A stretch of 64,000 bases of DNA from Anaeramoeba flamelloides (lineage: Eukaryota; Metamonada; Anaeramoebidae): contig JANTQA010000023.1 in the NCBI GenBank assembly GCA_027625915.1, positions 21,700,001 to 21,764,000 of the forward strand. The letters are read 5' to 3'. Numbering within the stretch: the stretch's first letter is position 1; each line of letters starts with the position of its first letter. This document shows positions 23,990 to 35,107 of this stretch, in pieces. A program made the position numbers and the translations under genes. The notes beneath the pieces were generated by a model that did not search any database, was not told the origin of the DNA, and saw nothing but the letters and a program-made list of their open reading frames with translations.

Positions 23990-25905
23990 GAGAATTTTAA
24001 AATAATTATGAAAATTTTATAAAAACAACCCAAAAAATATTCTTAAATTGGATAAAGAATACATCCCAGAAAAATATTAATTTTATCAAAAAAAGAAATT
24101 TATTATTCATAGATAAATCTGGAGACGAAGGGATTTCGCTAAATTATCAACTAATTTCAATTAATCAAACTCTTCCAAGATTTTTCCTTAAATTATTATA
24201 TTAGGAATTCAAGACTCTTGGGATTTAGTTTTAAGAAATCAATTTTGTTTCAAAAAAAAACTAGATGCAAGAATAGCGGTACTGAATTTATTTAATGAAT
24301 TTAACAAAATAAAAAATAAATTTAAAAAAGAAAATATTTATATTGTAACAATAGATTTACAAAAATGTTTTAATTCTATTCATTATTCTTTAATCTGTAA
24401 TTCAATTAAAAAATTTATAAAAAATGAAATGATAATAAATTTGTTATTAGCTTATTATTCGAAAGAAGGAATTGGCGTTTATTGGGGTGATCATCTGTCC
24501 CCTTATTATTTAATTGCGATTTCTTACTCATTTTCTTCTAGATAAACTCAAACCCTTAGCGATACATGTACAAATGTTTGCAGATGACTTGATATTAATT
24601 ATGAAGGGGTCATTAATATAAATAAATTATCATATAGAAAAAAAATTTAAATGATTCGTGATTTTGGAATAAATCAAAATAATGATAAAACTAAAAAAAC
24701 AACAAATCCAAAAGAAATTCTAAATCTTGGGATTTGGCTTGACAAACAAACTCACTTAAAGTTTAACTTGGATAAAGTTAAAACCAATTTTAAAAAATTA
24801 AGTAATATCTTACAACAAAAAAAATTTACTAATGAATTAAAAATTCATTTTTTTCAAGGGGTTTTACATAGCCAATTATTTTATGGATTAGAAATATTTG
24901 ATCGAACAAAAAAAGATTTCAATTCAATCAATGTATGGATAAATACAAAAATAACAAAATTTTTATTAATAAATCCACACTCATCGATACTTATTTATAA
25001 AACAGAAGCAAAAATCGACACAGCAAGAATAACGATATATAAAAGAAGATTTTAACAAATTCAAAAATTAAAAAATTTGGATTTTAATCAAATAGTTGAT
25101 AACTGTTGAGAGAAAAATGTTGGACACAGAAAAATAGTTGGACAGCATTTTTAATTGGGAACATTACTGAAAATGATTTTTAATTTCAATCGTTTGTGAA
25201 ATAACTAAAGAAAATAACAATAATCTACTTATTAGAATAACGATTAATGTAATTCTACTTTTTCAAAACCTTATCTCTGATACCCTAAAGCAAGTTTAAA
25301 AAATACCATTTTCAGAATTAATAGTAAACTTTACTAGAACTTGGATTTTTGTTAAAAGAGCATTATCTACTTTAGTTATCAACCATTTAAATGAGTATTC
25401 TACACAAACCACAGATAAATGAACTTGTAACACCTTTAAACCTGAATTTATATAAAATTCACCTAGTTATCAATAGGATTTGATTTTCAATTTTACTAAT
25501 GTTCCCAATTAAAAAAGGTGTCCAACCATTTTTCTGTGTCCAACATTTTTCTCTCAACAGTAATCATAAATTCAGAGAACAGAAATTAGAAAATATTATC
25601 TGAAAATCGAACACATTAAAAGAAAAGATAATTATTAGTTTCTCTTTCACTTTGTGTGATCAGATAAATCGACTTTGAAAACATTTCATTTCAATGAATA
25701 CTTGATAAGTCAAGTAATTTACACAGTTTCTTTGCATTCAAATAAATCAAATTCTTGGTTAAATACCTTTTTATCAAAGCTGAAAAAGGGTAACAGAACT
25801 TGTATTAAACTAAAGTTTTATTTAAATTTTGTTAATACAACCCAAAACAAAGTTCCAAAAACGAATTTAATGAATAGAAGTGTGAAAAATTCAAATTATT
25901 AGCAT
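23990..25905 (+). mobile_element. decayed LINE (non-LTR) reverse-transcriptase fragment
   Basis: Translation shows reverse-transcriptase landmarks in order. NQFCFKKKLDARIAVLNLFN matches the region before motif A. VTIDLQKCFNSIHYS (from 24345) is motif A. GVYWGDHLSPYYLI (from 24474) is motif [13 protein letters not shown] is motif C, with the catalytic pair Asp-Asp at 24583-24588. Motifs A and B share one frame, while motif C is in another, so there is a frameshift between them as well as other stops. A frame at 24651-25055 carries the thumb/connection part (FFQGVLHSQLFYGLEIF). No endonuclease or poly-A tail is recognised. The Harbinger-like MITE at 25103-25560 interrupts it. Related pieces lie at 49.4-50.3 and 54.0-54.8 kb. 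Confidence 0.75.
25103..25560. mobile_element. MITE with 3-bp TAA target site (PIF/Harbinger-like) inside the LINE
   Basis: The termini are inverted repeats of about 60 bp. The left runs CTGTTGAGAGAAAAATGTTG..ATTTTTAATTGGGAACAT and the right is its complement, ending CTCTCAACAG. TAA lies directly on each side (25100-25102 and 25561-25563). TWA target duplications are typical of PIF/Harbinger elements. It is 458 bp long with no transposase. A diverged relative, sharing TTTTTAATTGGGAAC and CAACACAG, is at about 46860-47280. Confidence 0.8.
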
Positions 25906-25965
25906 TTCCATTTTTTTTCAGTTGTTTATTTCTTCTTCTTCTTTGTTTGCTTCTGAAATTTTCAA

Positions 25966-28900
25966 ATGTCTGAACAAATCAACGAAAGTGACTTAAGAAA
26001 AAAAAACTTAAAAAAGCTTCTTCAAACATATTATGGCAACACAACAAAACAAACAACAAAAAGTCTTCAAAAAGAGCAATTAGATCTTGACAGTGGGAGA
26101 TTTAAAGTTGACTTGTATAATACGCTTTTTTTTTTTTTTTCCTTTTTATTTTGAATCTTTTTTCATCAAAACTTTTTATTCTTTTCTTCTTTTTTTTCTT
26201 TTTTCAAAACAAACGATCTTGAAAAAAAGGTATTTCAATAAAATCATCAAAGAGAATAATATTCAAAAATTGGTGAACCACCAAAAAAAAACGAAAAAGG
26301 AATTAAAGGAATATGACAACTCACTACAAAAATTGGTTTATCAAAATTATCATAAATTCTTATCAGCAACTGATATGATCAAGGACATGAGTTCAACTGT
26401 TGATAACATGGAAGGTGAGATTAATAAATTAACGATGCACATGAAAAACTTAGAGAAATACCAAGCCAATATTGACAACAAAATGAAAGACAAGAGAACA
26501 AAAATCAATAATTTAATCAACAACCATGAGCTCGTTACCAAACTACAATTCCTCTTTGAGTTACCACAAAAAATGAGGCTATGTATTAAAATGGGTGAAC
26601 ACTCGCAGGCAGTGAACGATTATTTAAAATGTTCTGATGTCTTGCATCGCCATTCCAATTTAGCGTCCTTTCAAGGTATAATTTCAGAATGTAACAAAAT
26701 CGTTTCGGAAATTAAAAAATATTTATTTGGAATCCTTAAAGACGGCCAATCAAAAAAGAAAAACATTAATCAAGTCGTAAGGCTATTAGTTTCTTTAGAC
26801 GTTCCACTTGATCAGCTAACTGATGATTTACTTTCCCACAAATCATCAAAAATTATCAAAGTATTTGAGTCTTATCAAGAAAAGGAATTTCAAGAATTAA
26901 AATTACAACTCGAAGAATTCAAATTAAGAAATAAAAAGAAATTAAGAGCACAAACAGGAAAAAATGAAAATGCAAATGAAAATGACAAAGAATTCAAAAC
27001 AGAAATGGAAAAAGATCAAAAAGAAAATGCAAGCTTTGAAGAAAATTTATCGAACAATTTCCAAAATTCTTTATCATCGTTTGTTGAAGAATTTATCGAT
27101 GAATTTGTTTGGTTTAGTCGAAGCTACAAAAAATTATTTTTAAATAATGAAATAAAAGAAAAAAGGAAAAAGGAAATCAAATATTGCGAAAGAAGATTAA
27201 AATCAGAAAATGAAAAATTATTTAATCAATTTTTCAAAGTGATCTGCCCAATATTGTTTAATCGAAATTTGAAGTTATCTTGGATTAAAAAAATAATCGG
27301 AACCATTATTAATCATATTGAGAAAACTAAAGATTTGATATCTGATTCAATACAATGCAATAAAATCGAAAAAATGATTAATAACTGTTTAAATTTTCAT
27401 ATCAACTTAAAATTTTCAAAGGTTATTTATCGATTTAAAAAATTTTTAAATATCAAAAATCAGATTTTTAGTAGGAAAATGAATGAATATTTCAAGAAAA
27501 AAAGCAAGAAAGGCTTGATTGAATTAAAAAAAAATGAGGATAAGAATAATTATGATGAAGAAAAGATCGAAGAAATCAAAAAGGAAAGTGAAAATAAAAA
27601 AGAAATAGAAAAGGAAAAGGAAAATAAGAAAGAAGCAGAAAAGGAAAAGGAAAATAAAAAGGAAGCAGAAAAGGAAAGAATTAAAGTGGATACTTTGATA
27701 TCTGATACTTTTACTGAAATTAATTTGTATATCATTAAGAATGTTGAAAAGCTAGTTGTAGATTTGTCTTATTTATTTGGAATTTCAGATGACTTCTCTA
27801 ATTTGAAAAAGAATTTTTTACCAGTTATTAAACAAATTAGAAAAAATTTAAATACAAATTTTAATAAAAAATATTTCCCAATATTAATTGGTCTTTTGCA
27901 AATAAATATCCAAAAGTTATTATTAAAAATTAATAAAATAATCAATAATTATAATATTATTAAAAAAAATAATGCAAAAAAAAATCTCGATGAAAACGAT
28001 TCTAAACAAAAAAATGAATTAACAAATGTGAATAATTTATATCTAGATTATGATTTTAAATCATTAAACCCTTATAGAAAAAAAAGGATGAAGGGTAAGG
28101 GAAGGAAAGATAAAGAGGAGGGGCACAAAACAAATGCATTTTTTTATCTAGTATTGTCAAAAATTATGAATAGTTTATTTGAAAAGGATATTATTGACTT
28201 TCTAGGAGAATTTAGTTGGCTATTTGGCGAAGAAGGGTTTAATATAGCGTCGTCTATTGGGAGCAATCCGAATCGAGATCACAAAGAAAACAAAAAATTA
28301 ATACATGTATTGGATAAGCTAATGAAAAAATGTGATATCAAAACGGTGATTGAAAACACCGGATTAATCTCAATAAGCTGTTTAAATAGATTTGTATTTT
28401 TACATGGAAGAAATTTATCACAGTTAATCATGAATTCAATTGAAACTCCAAATTGGGTTTCAGTCGAACAACCAAAGGGGGTCAGAATAATCATACAGCA
28501 ATTATTTAACCAATTTAAAATTGCCAATAAAATAATATTAACTTCGTTTGAAAAGGAAAGACAAGATAGCAGCAACAACAAGAAAAACAAAGCCAATTCC
28601 GAAACGGAAAGTGTGAAAAGTTGGAGTTCAAGATCCAAGGGCTCAAACATTGCTTATTCAATGAAGGAATCAAATTTTGCATCCAGGAACGAACGAAAAG
28701 ATGAAAAATATAGATTAATTGAAAACAATATCGAAAAGCTTTTCTCAAATAAAATTCAAATTTTTGAAAATATTGAACCTAATAGAGATTCCATAATCAC
28801 GGGAATTGGGAAGGTCGCATTAAAGGGGTTTGTCGAAAGCGTAAGACAAACCACATTTGGCACTAATGGGTTTAACCAAATCCAAGTCGATTCTTTTTTT

Positions 28901-29062
28901 TTAAGAGTCGCTTTATCAAAGTTTATTGAACGTTCGGTTTTGAATTATTTATCAGATGAAATCGTTGACAGTGCTTCAAGGAGATGTTTAAAACCAGCCA
29001 AAATTGACCCCTCGTTAGTAGAATCAATATGTAAAGAAATTTTGGAAAAAATAATGATTTAA
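25966..29062 (+). CDS. VPS51: Vps51 homologue, GARP/EARP tethering-complex subunit; two exons
   Basis: Exons 25966-26114 and 26230-29062 give 993 residues. Exon 1 has KKLLQTYYG (residues 16-24) and LDLDSGRFKVD. The splice restores DLYFNKIIKENNIQKLV, matching the Vps51 D-x-[YF]-x-x-x-L..LL pattern. It then runs into SLQKLVYQNYHKFLSATDMI and KLQFLFELPQKMRLC, the signature Vps51/Exo84/COG1-type coiled region. The frame ends at TAA 29060-29062. Vps51 links Vps52-53-54 (GARP) or Vps50 (EARP) and tethers endosome-derived vesicles at the trans-Golgi, usually through a SNARE-binding N-terminus. Unusual here is a Lys/Glu repeat insert near residues 487-537 (EKEKENKKEAEKE repeats). A second charged Ser-rich stretch precedes the C-terminus. 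The length is somewhat above the human protein. Identification is firm from the N-terminal third; the C-terminal part was not matched by eye. Confidence 0.9.
26115..26229 (+). other. intron 1 of VPS51
   Basis: 115-bp intron starting GTATAA and ending AAAAAG. It rejoins the codon TT|G (Leu50) and converts a frame that otherwise reads into poly-Phe into the conserved Vps51 N-terminus. Confidence 0.85.
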
Positions 29063-30990
29063 TACTTTTATTTGAGAGTCGAAAGGCAATTTATCTATTG
29101 GAATTCAGATGCAATTTCTTTTCTTCTCTTTTTTTTTTTTTTTTTTTTTTTTATATATTTCATGATCAAGAATTTGAAAATGAATATTTATTTTTAAATA
29201 ATTTTTATTTTATTGTGATAGAATATAAAATAATATTCTCTTATTTGAAATTAAATTTTTGAAACAAAAATATTTTTTAATTATTTTATTATTGAAGAGA
29301 TAATAGTAAAATAAAGTATGATCAAAAAAATAGAATAGTTTTTTTTTTTTTTTTTTGTTGTTGTTGTTTCACTTTTCCATTCATTTAATCTCTTATATTT
29401 GTTTGGGGTATTTTATTTTCAAAAATTGATATTATGTTAGAGTCTACTTCCTTTTAAATTAGGAAAGGCAAATAATATCTGGGCATTTGATTCCATTTTA
29501 AAGACGAAACATTTCAAAATAATACAGATAAACTGTTTTTCAACAATTTTATTAGAATTGAAATACTTTTAAAGGGGGGGGGGGGTTCTTTATTTCATAT
29601 TTCTTTAAACATATTTTTAAAATAGGAAAATAGTGTGTTTTTGTCTACTTTTCTGTTTTGATACTATTTTTATTTATTTTTTATTGTTTAAAAAAAATTA
29701 TTGAAATTATTTAGGAATTAAAAGTAAAAAAAGATATCTCAATTTGTTACTGCTCCCCAATCATTGGATTAGATTTTTAATTTTTATATCTTCTCATAAC
29801 AATATCAGTATTTTTTTTTTTTGATTTATTTGGAAATGAAGTGATTTTATGTATTGTTTTCTTTTTTGAGAGATGAGCATTATCTATGACAGGAATTTCA
29901 GATCCTGTGATGATGATATAAAGATCTCTAAAAACTTGTTACAACATTAAAAGGTATCTGAGGTGATTTATCATTACAGAGATATTTATGATTACATATA
30001 TTATCATGATATGAACAATTAATTCAATAAAATTAAAAAAATCCCGATTAGTCCTACTTTATCACGTAAAATCATAAAACCTTTTTATTCAATAAAATTG
30101 TGATAGTATTAAAAAATCGAGATAGAATAATTATTGCTAAGAAATGAAAAAATTATTTTTTTTTGAAATCAACTTGTAAAAAAATCTCTTGATTTTTACA
30201 AAACCTTGGGTCTTTCATGTAACTTTTCCATTCTAAAAATTGAGAAAAGTTTTTTTAAGGGTGGTGAATTATCTTTAAGTGTTTGAAAGTTTTGAAACAC
30301 AGAACAGTTTAATAAACGGAATGAGTTTGGAGTGAAAATAAAAATTATTTTCTTCTAAATTCATTTTTTTTTTTTATTAATAACAAAATCTCAAATGAAT
30401 TTTATGATCAAACTAATAATAACCTATTTCAACAATATAAATGAAGATAAAATAGATTTGTTTTTTTAAAATAGAATTATGGACTTTACAAATTAAATAA
30501 CCAAAAAGAATAAAGAGTAATTTTCCTTGTTATGGGTGATCCATTAAACAAAAACCTCTAAGCACTAGTTGTATTTTCTGTCCAATATAAAGATGCCCAA
30601 AGAAGAAGAATAAGAAGAAAAAAATGTACAAAAAATCTTAATAATTGGTGATCTTCTAGCAAGGATGTTGTTAAAGCTTTTGAAATTTTTTCCAATCCCT
30701 TTCAGATTTTTTCGAATATTGAAAATGTTTTCATTCAAAAACACATTCTTTAAAGAACTGGTGAAGGGTTGGTTAGCTAAGAATCTCTTTTATTCCACGG
30801 AATTTAAAACACAATTATTGACCGAGAAAATATTTATTTATCTTTTGCAATTATTGTTTTTGATCTAAAAGAATCAATAGGTTTGACAACCAGATAAAAA
30901 GACAAACCAATAAAACTATTTGACCTGATCCTTGATTGAATCAAGTATCTTTTAAGTTGTTTTTTAAAAGTGTAACTTTTTTTTCATATA
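29063..30990. other. gene-free stretch 3' of VPS51
   Basis: Contains several T-runs, a 12-G run at 29574-29585, and no reading frame worth calling. A frame at 30665-30868 (+) encodes KLLKFFPIPFRFFRILKMFS-type sequence with no recognised family. Confidence 0.4.
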
Positions 30991-30997
30991 ATCTTGT

Positions 30998-31047
30998 TTT
31001 TTTCTCATAATATATATATATATATATATATATATTATGAGAAAAAA
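30998..31047. repeat. AT microsatellite inside a perfect palindrome
   Basis: A TTTTTTCTCATAA arm, a TA dinucleotide run of about 24 bp, and the complementary TTATGAGAAAAAA arm form one uninterrupted hairpin capable of cruciform extrusion. Confidence 0.8.
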
Positions 31048-32479
31048 ACTTTTATTTGTGATAAAAAAACTTTTATTTGTTTAAATATTTATTTATTATC
31101 CCAAAGAGAAATCAGTGTCATATCACGATTACTTTTTGATCTCGATATTTTGTTCTTTATTAGTTTTTTTTTAATAATTATCATGATTTTATAGAATATT
31201 GTATTTTTTTCATATTATAGCGATAATATTGGATATTTACAATTTTCTAAAATATCACTATTTGATAAAAATAATTGACATTTTTGTAACTTCATCTTAA
31301 CCAAAGCATAATTATCACCAAAAACTCTAATTTGCATTTATTTTTCATTAAAACTAGCATTTAATTTATTTTTGGTTAATATTTTTTAGATTCTATTATA
31401 TAATTTTATTTTCAAGATAATAAAGGAAAAAGAGAAAAAATGAAAAATAATTTGAACCAAGTAAAAAATTTCAAATTATAAGTCTAAGCTGTTGAAAATA
31501 TAGAAATATATTTTACATTTAAATAATATAAAATTCATAATAATAGTTTAATATCAAATAAAAATTAAAAATTTTCAAGAAAAGAATAGAAATAAAATTC
31601 CTTTAGTTATCATTATAAATATATTGAAGATTTATCAATAAAATTCAAAACGCTTATTTTTTCTTCCATAAATCAATTTTAAATGATTATTATTTGAATT
31701 CAATGAATTTATTAAAATTTTATTTTACAATGAATTGGGTAAAAAAATATATTATGTTTCGGTTAATGTAGGCCTGTTATAATAGGCCTATTACTTATTT
31801 CCAAAATAGAAATGAGAACAATCTCATTTAGATTTTTAGAAAAAAATCAAGCAAATTAATTATGAATAATTCTAGTCTTAATAGCTTATGGAACTATTTG
31901 AAATTATTTTTTGGAAAATTATTTCTTATTCTTTTAATGTTTTTCGAGATCAATATGGATGAAAAAAATAATTATATTTTATATTTTAAAAGAAAATTTA
32001 AATTAGTTTTTTGTAAAAGGTGGTACCATAAGCGTGGTAGTATCTATATAATAAATAGTATGTTATGTTTTTAACAAATATTTGTTGTGTTAAAACAGGT
32101 CTCAGCTCTATATGACTCAAAGCAACTGTTCTTTATGGAACCATCCTATCAAGAATAATTTTTAAAAAAATAAACAAAAAAAAAAAATAATTTAATAATT
32201 ATGTTTCTTTTGGAAATCATCTTCTAATTTGCTCTCTCCACTTATCTTTTGCAAATGATTTAGTTTTACTTGAAAAAAATTGAAAAATTACAATTTTATT
32301 TGTTTTTTCTCAATACTTTTATGATCGAACCTTCTCTATTTTGATGATGATTTGTAAATAAACAAACTCTTTCTATTTGATAAATGATTTAAAGAACGTA
32401 CTTAAGATATCTCTAAAAGAATAGGTGCTAAAATTGAAGAATAAAATTAAACTTTTTCATTTTTCAAATCAAAATTTCG
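31048..32479. other. gene-free stretch with a short palindrome
   Basis: A short palindrome, TAGGCCT-GTTATAAT-AGGCCTA (31769-31790), stands out by its GC-rich arms. The section 32015-32155 has more even base composition but no ORF or RNA fold that I can name. Confidence 0.35.
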
Positions 32480-34000
32480 GTTGTACTGTAGTCAAAATAA
32501 AGTGTGCAAAAAAATTTAATTCGTGTTTCAAAATAAAAAGCATGTTTTTTTGTTATAAAAGACCTATACATCAACTGATCACAGAAACTGATAATAAACC
32601 CTAATTAAAGATAGTATTGGTTTCTTAAAATTCTATTATTTAAAAATAAATTCTTAAGGGACTAGTCTATATTAATTTTTTTTTTGTCCAATAACTAAAT
32701 AAGGAATCCTTATCTTGAAATATGTTTAAAATTGAAAATAGACAGGTTTTTCCAATGTTAGAACTTTTAGTTCTTGTTTTTTTAAAATTTTACAATTCTA
32801 CCAAAAAAAGTGACTTTTAAAAATTTTTTTTTGAAAAAAGATTTTTAACTGATGAGAATTTTTTGATTAATTTTGGATTTAATTATTTTCTCAAAAATAA
32901 TATTTATTCTCATTTTGAAAAACGAAAAAATAATTTAAAACTGGTGAATATTTTCTCCATCTCTTCTATTCATCCAACTTGAATGTATAAAGAACCCAAT
33001 TTGTTTCATCAATAATTACTTTTTTAAAAAATAGTTCTTATTCTTTTCTTTGATTTTTTTTGACTCTGACAAAAACTTTTGGGATGGTAATTTGGGAACA
33101 CTTAAAAAAACTTCAAATTCAACAAAAACAAAAGAGTGTAAACTCAAAAAGTAGATTCATGAAAAAAAAGAATGGTACAAGAAAAGAAAGAAAATCTTTT
33201 ATAAAGAGTAAAGCATATATTGTATATTTTTTTCGAATCAAACTATGTTTTCATGCAAATCCAAAAAAACCCTTTCAGGTTTATTTTTCAAACTATTTTT
33301 TGTAGGTCTTCCACAAACATAACAAGGTTTTGCTTTCTTGTTCATATTTTTTTTTATTTTTTGTATTTTTGCGAAAAGTTGAAAAAAAGCAACTTTCAAA
33401 AAAGTGAAAAAATGCAAAAATTTTTTATTTCTATAAAAACAATAACTTAATGTAATGAATGTCATTTATCGAGCTTTCATTACTATAACAAGAAATTTTT
33501 CACTTTGATTTGAAATCTAAGTAATTTGCAAAAAAAATTCTAAATCTCTATTAAATATAGTTTAAAAAAATTTAATATAGGCTAGTCCCTTAAAATGAAG
33601 GATCATATTGCAAAATTTATCTCAAAAAATAGAGTAAATTTTTCTTATTAACATTTTTATCATCAAAAAAATCAAAAATTCAAAAAAAATTGAGAATATT
33701 ATGAAAAATTTTCAACAAATTGTATTTCTAATTGAAATTTTTACATAAAATATCCAGATGTTTACTTTCAAAATTAATTTGAACTTAGGTATACTATTTG
33801 GTAGTCAATTGGTTGTTGCCTTGGAACAAGAAGAAGGAAAAAAAAAAGATTCTATTTTGAAAAACGGATTATAGTTTTTTTGCATACATTTATTTTGATC
33901 ACGGTAATTTGGAATTTTAAATAATGTAATCAAGATTTTATTCCCAAATAACACCAATGTTTCTCAAAACCAGTTCGCAATGAACACTTTATCAAAATAT
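32480..34000. repeat. composite dispersed repeat, one arm of an inverted pair
   Basis: Two blocks, about 32490-32680 and 33590-33860, recur in reverse complement at about 36870-37310. Shared phrases are AGGTATACTATTTGGTAGT, CTTGTTCC, AAAATAGAGTAAAT, CTACACAT..AACTG and CAATAAACCCTAATTAAA. Further scraps occur at 42990-43190 (GGGACTAGTCTCTATT) and 47340-47480. It is a mobile-element remnant of undefined class. Confidence 0.55.
33238..33345 (-). CDS. possible first exon of a CxxC zinc-finger protein (weak)
   Basis: From ATG 33345 the minus strand reads MNKKAKPCYVCGRPTKN and then SLKNKPERVFLDLHENIV before a stop. C-x-x-C-G-R-P is typical of a zinc knuckle. No second pair of Cys/His ligands follows and I could not find a convincing downstream exon. 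The segment sits inside repeat-rich DNA. It may be a fragment or chance. Confidence 0.2.
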   Translation of the reverse strand: MNKKAKPCYVCGRPTKNSLKNKPERVFLDLHENIV

Positions 34001-34117
34001 AGTGTATTTAAAAATCATCATCTCGTTATTAAAGAGGATCAAAAAATTATTTCAAAAAAAATTTAAAAAATCTAACGAATAGTTTCATTTTTTTCTTCGT
34101 TTTATTTTGGAATTCAA

Positions 34118-35107
34118 ATGGAAGATTTAAAATTAATTAGAAACTATAGAATTTATCTTGACAAAATAAAAGTACCGGAAAGTGTCACCAAATATCCGTG
34201 TTCTCTTTCTGTCAATTCTACCTTATTTGGGGAAGGCACATACATTCCTTCGTATGGATCACTATTATTTTTTCCGACAATCCATAGCAAAGAATCTGAA
34301 TTTAATGAGAGCGTATTAAGGTTCTCCTGGAAATCGTTGACTTCGTTAAAGAAAATGGGTCCCTTTATTTCAGCGATTGTCCACAAAAATTTCTGTCTCA
34401 AACTGACCTTCCATCCAACAAAATATGATTTGGTGCAAATTTTTGAATTAATTCAACAACGGGCATCCCACTCTCGATCATTAAAACCATCAAATTTGGA
34501 AAATAGGCTCAAGTCTTCTTTAAACAAAGATAACAGTGGTAAATTTGATCTTGAAGAATATAAGGATTTGGTTTTAAACCCAAATATTACAGGATCTTTA
34601 TTGAACAAAATCAAAAAAAGGAAAAGAAAAAAATTGCAAAGTAAAGAAAATATCCCGAACAACAAAAAAGGCCAAACAAAGAATCAAAAAGTTAAAAACA
34701 CATCCCAAGATTTCGAAAAACCAAAATTAATCCAAAAGAATTCAACAAGCAAAAAACCAAGTCAAAGCATTGAAAAAAAAGAAACAATGAAACACAAGCA
34801 AAAAGAAAAAGAAAGCCAAAAACACAAGCACCAAGGTGGTTGTATTGAAAATTTCAAACAGGATCCAAAAAAGGAAAACGAAAATGAAAACAAAAACAAA
34901 AACAAAAACAAACAAGAAACCCAAAATGAAAATTCTTTCAGTAATGATCAAAATGCTTTGTGTTCACTTTGTTGTGAATCAAAATGTAACGTAAAGCTCG
35001 CTGAGTGTGGACACCAATTATGTAATTTGTGTGCCGACAGACTATTGTCCTTTTCAAATAATTGTCCTTGGTGCACAAGGAAATATACCAAAATTGTGAA
35101 TATTTGA
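34118..35107 (+). CDS. RING-finger (C3HC4) protein, probable E3 ubiquitin ligase
   Basis: Single exon, 329 residues, from ATG 34118 to TGA 35105-35107. An AATAAA lies about 25 bp after the stop. The C-terminal RING is complete: C282-x2-C285, C297-x-H299-x2-C302-x2-C305, C316-x2-C319, with the typical P-W between the last pair. That pattern binds two zinc ions and recruits E2 enzymes. Residues 1-115 look beta-rich (LSVNSTLFGEGTYIPSYG, LLFFP, VLRFSW, FCLKLTF) and end in an amphipathic helix (YDLVQIFELIQQ), the outline of a PH/GRAM-like fold; this is inference. Residues 165-270 are a low-complexity Lys/Asn/Gln linker. A membrane- or lipid-associated ubiquitin ligase would fit, but the substrate is unknown. 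Confidence 0.8.
   Translation: MEDLKLIRNYRIYLDKIKVPESVTKYPCSLSVNSTLFGEGTYIPSYGSLLFFPTIHSKESEFNESVLRFSWKSLTSLKKMGPFISAIVHKNFCLKLTFHPTKYDLVQIFELIQQRASHSRSLKPSNLENRLKSSLNKDNSGKFDLEEYKDLVLNPNITGSLLNKIKKRKRKKLQSKENIPNNKKGQTKNQKVKNTSQDFEKPKLIQKNSTSKKPSQSIEKKETMKHKQKEKESQKHKHQGGCIENFKQDPKKENENENKNKNKNKQETQNENSFSNDQNALCSLCCESKCNVKLAECGHQLCNLCADRLLSFSNNCPWCTRKYTKIVNI

Noticed and set aside
27550-28748. Minus-strand frames opposite VPS51
   Set aside because: Ser/Phe/Leu products are the complement of Lys/Glu repeats, and the sense strand is conserved.
33060-33305. Plus-strand frame MTLTKTFGMVIWEHLKK
   Set aside because: Another frame over the same bases (DSDKNFWDGNLGTLKK) looks equally protein-like. 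Neither continues nor matches a family, and the region is repeat-rich.
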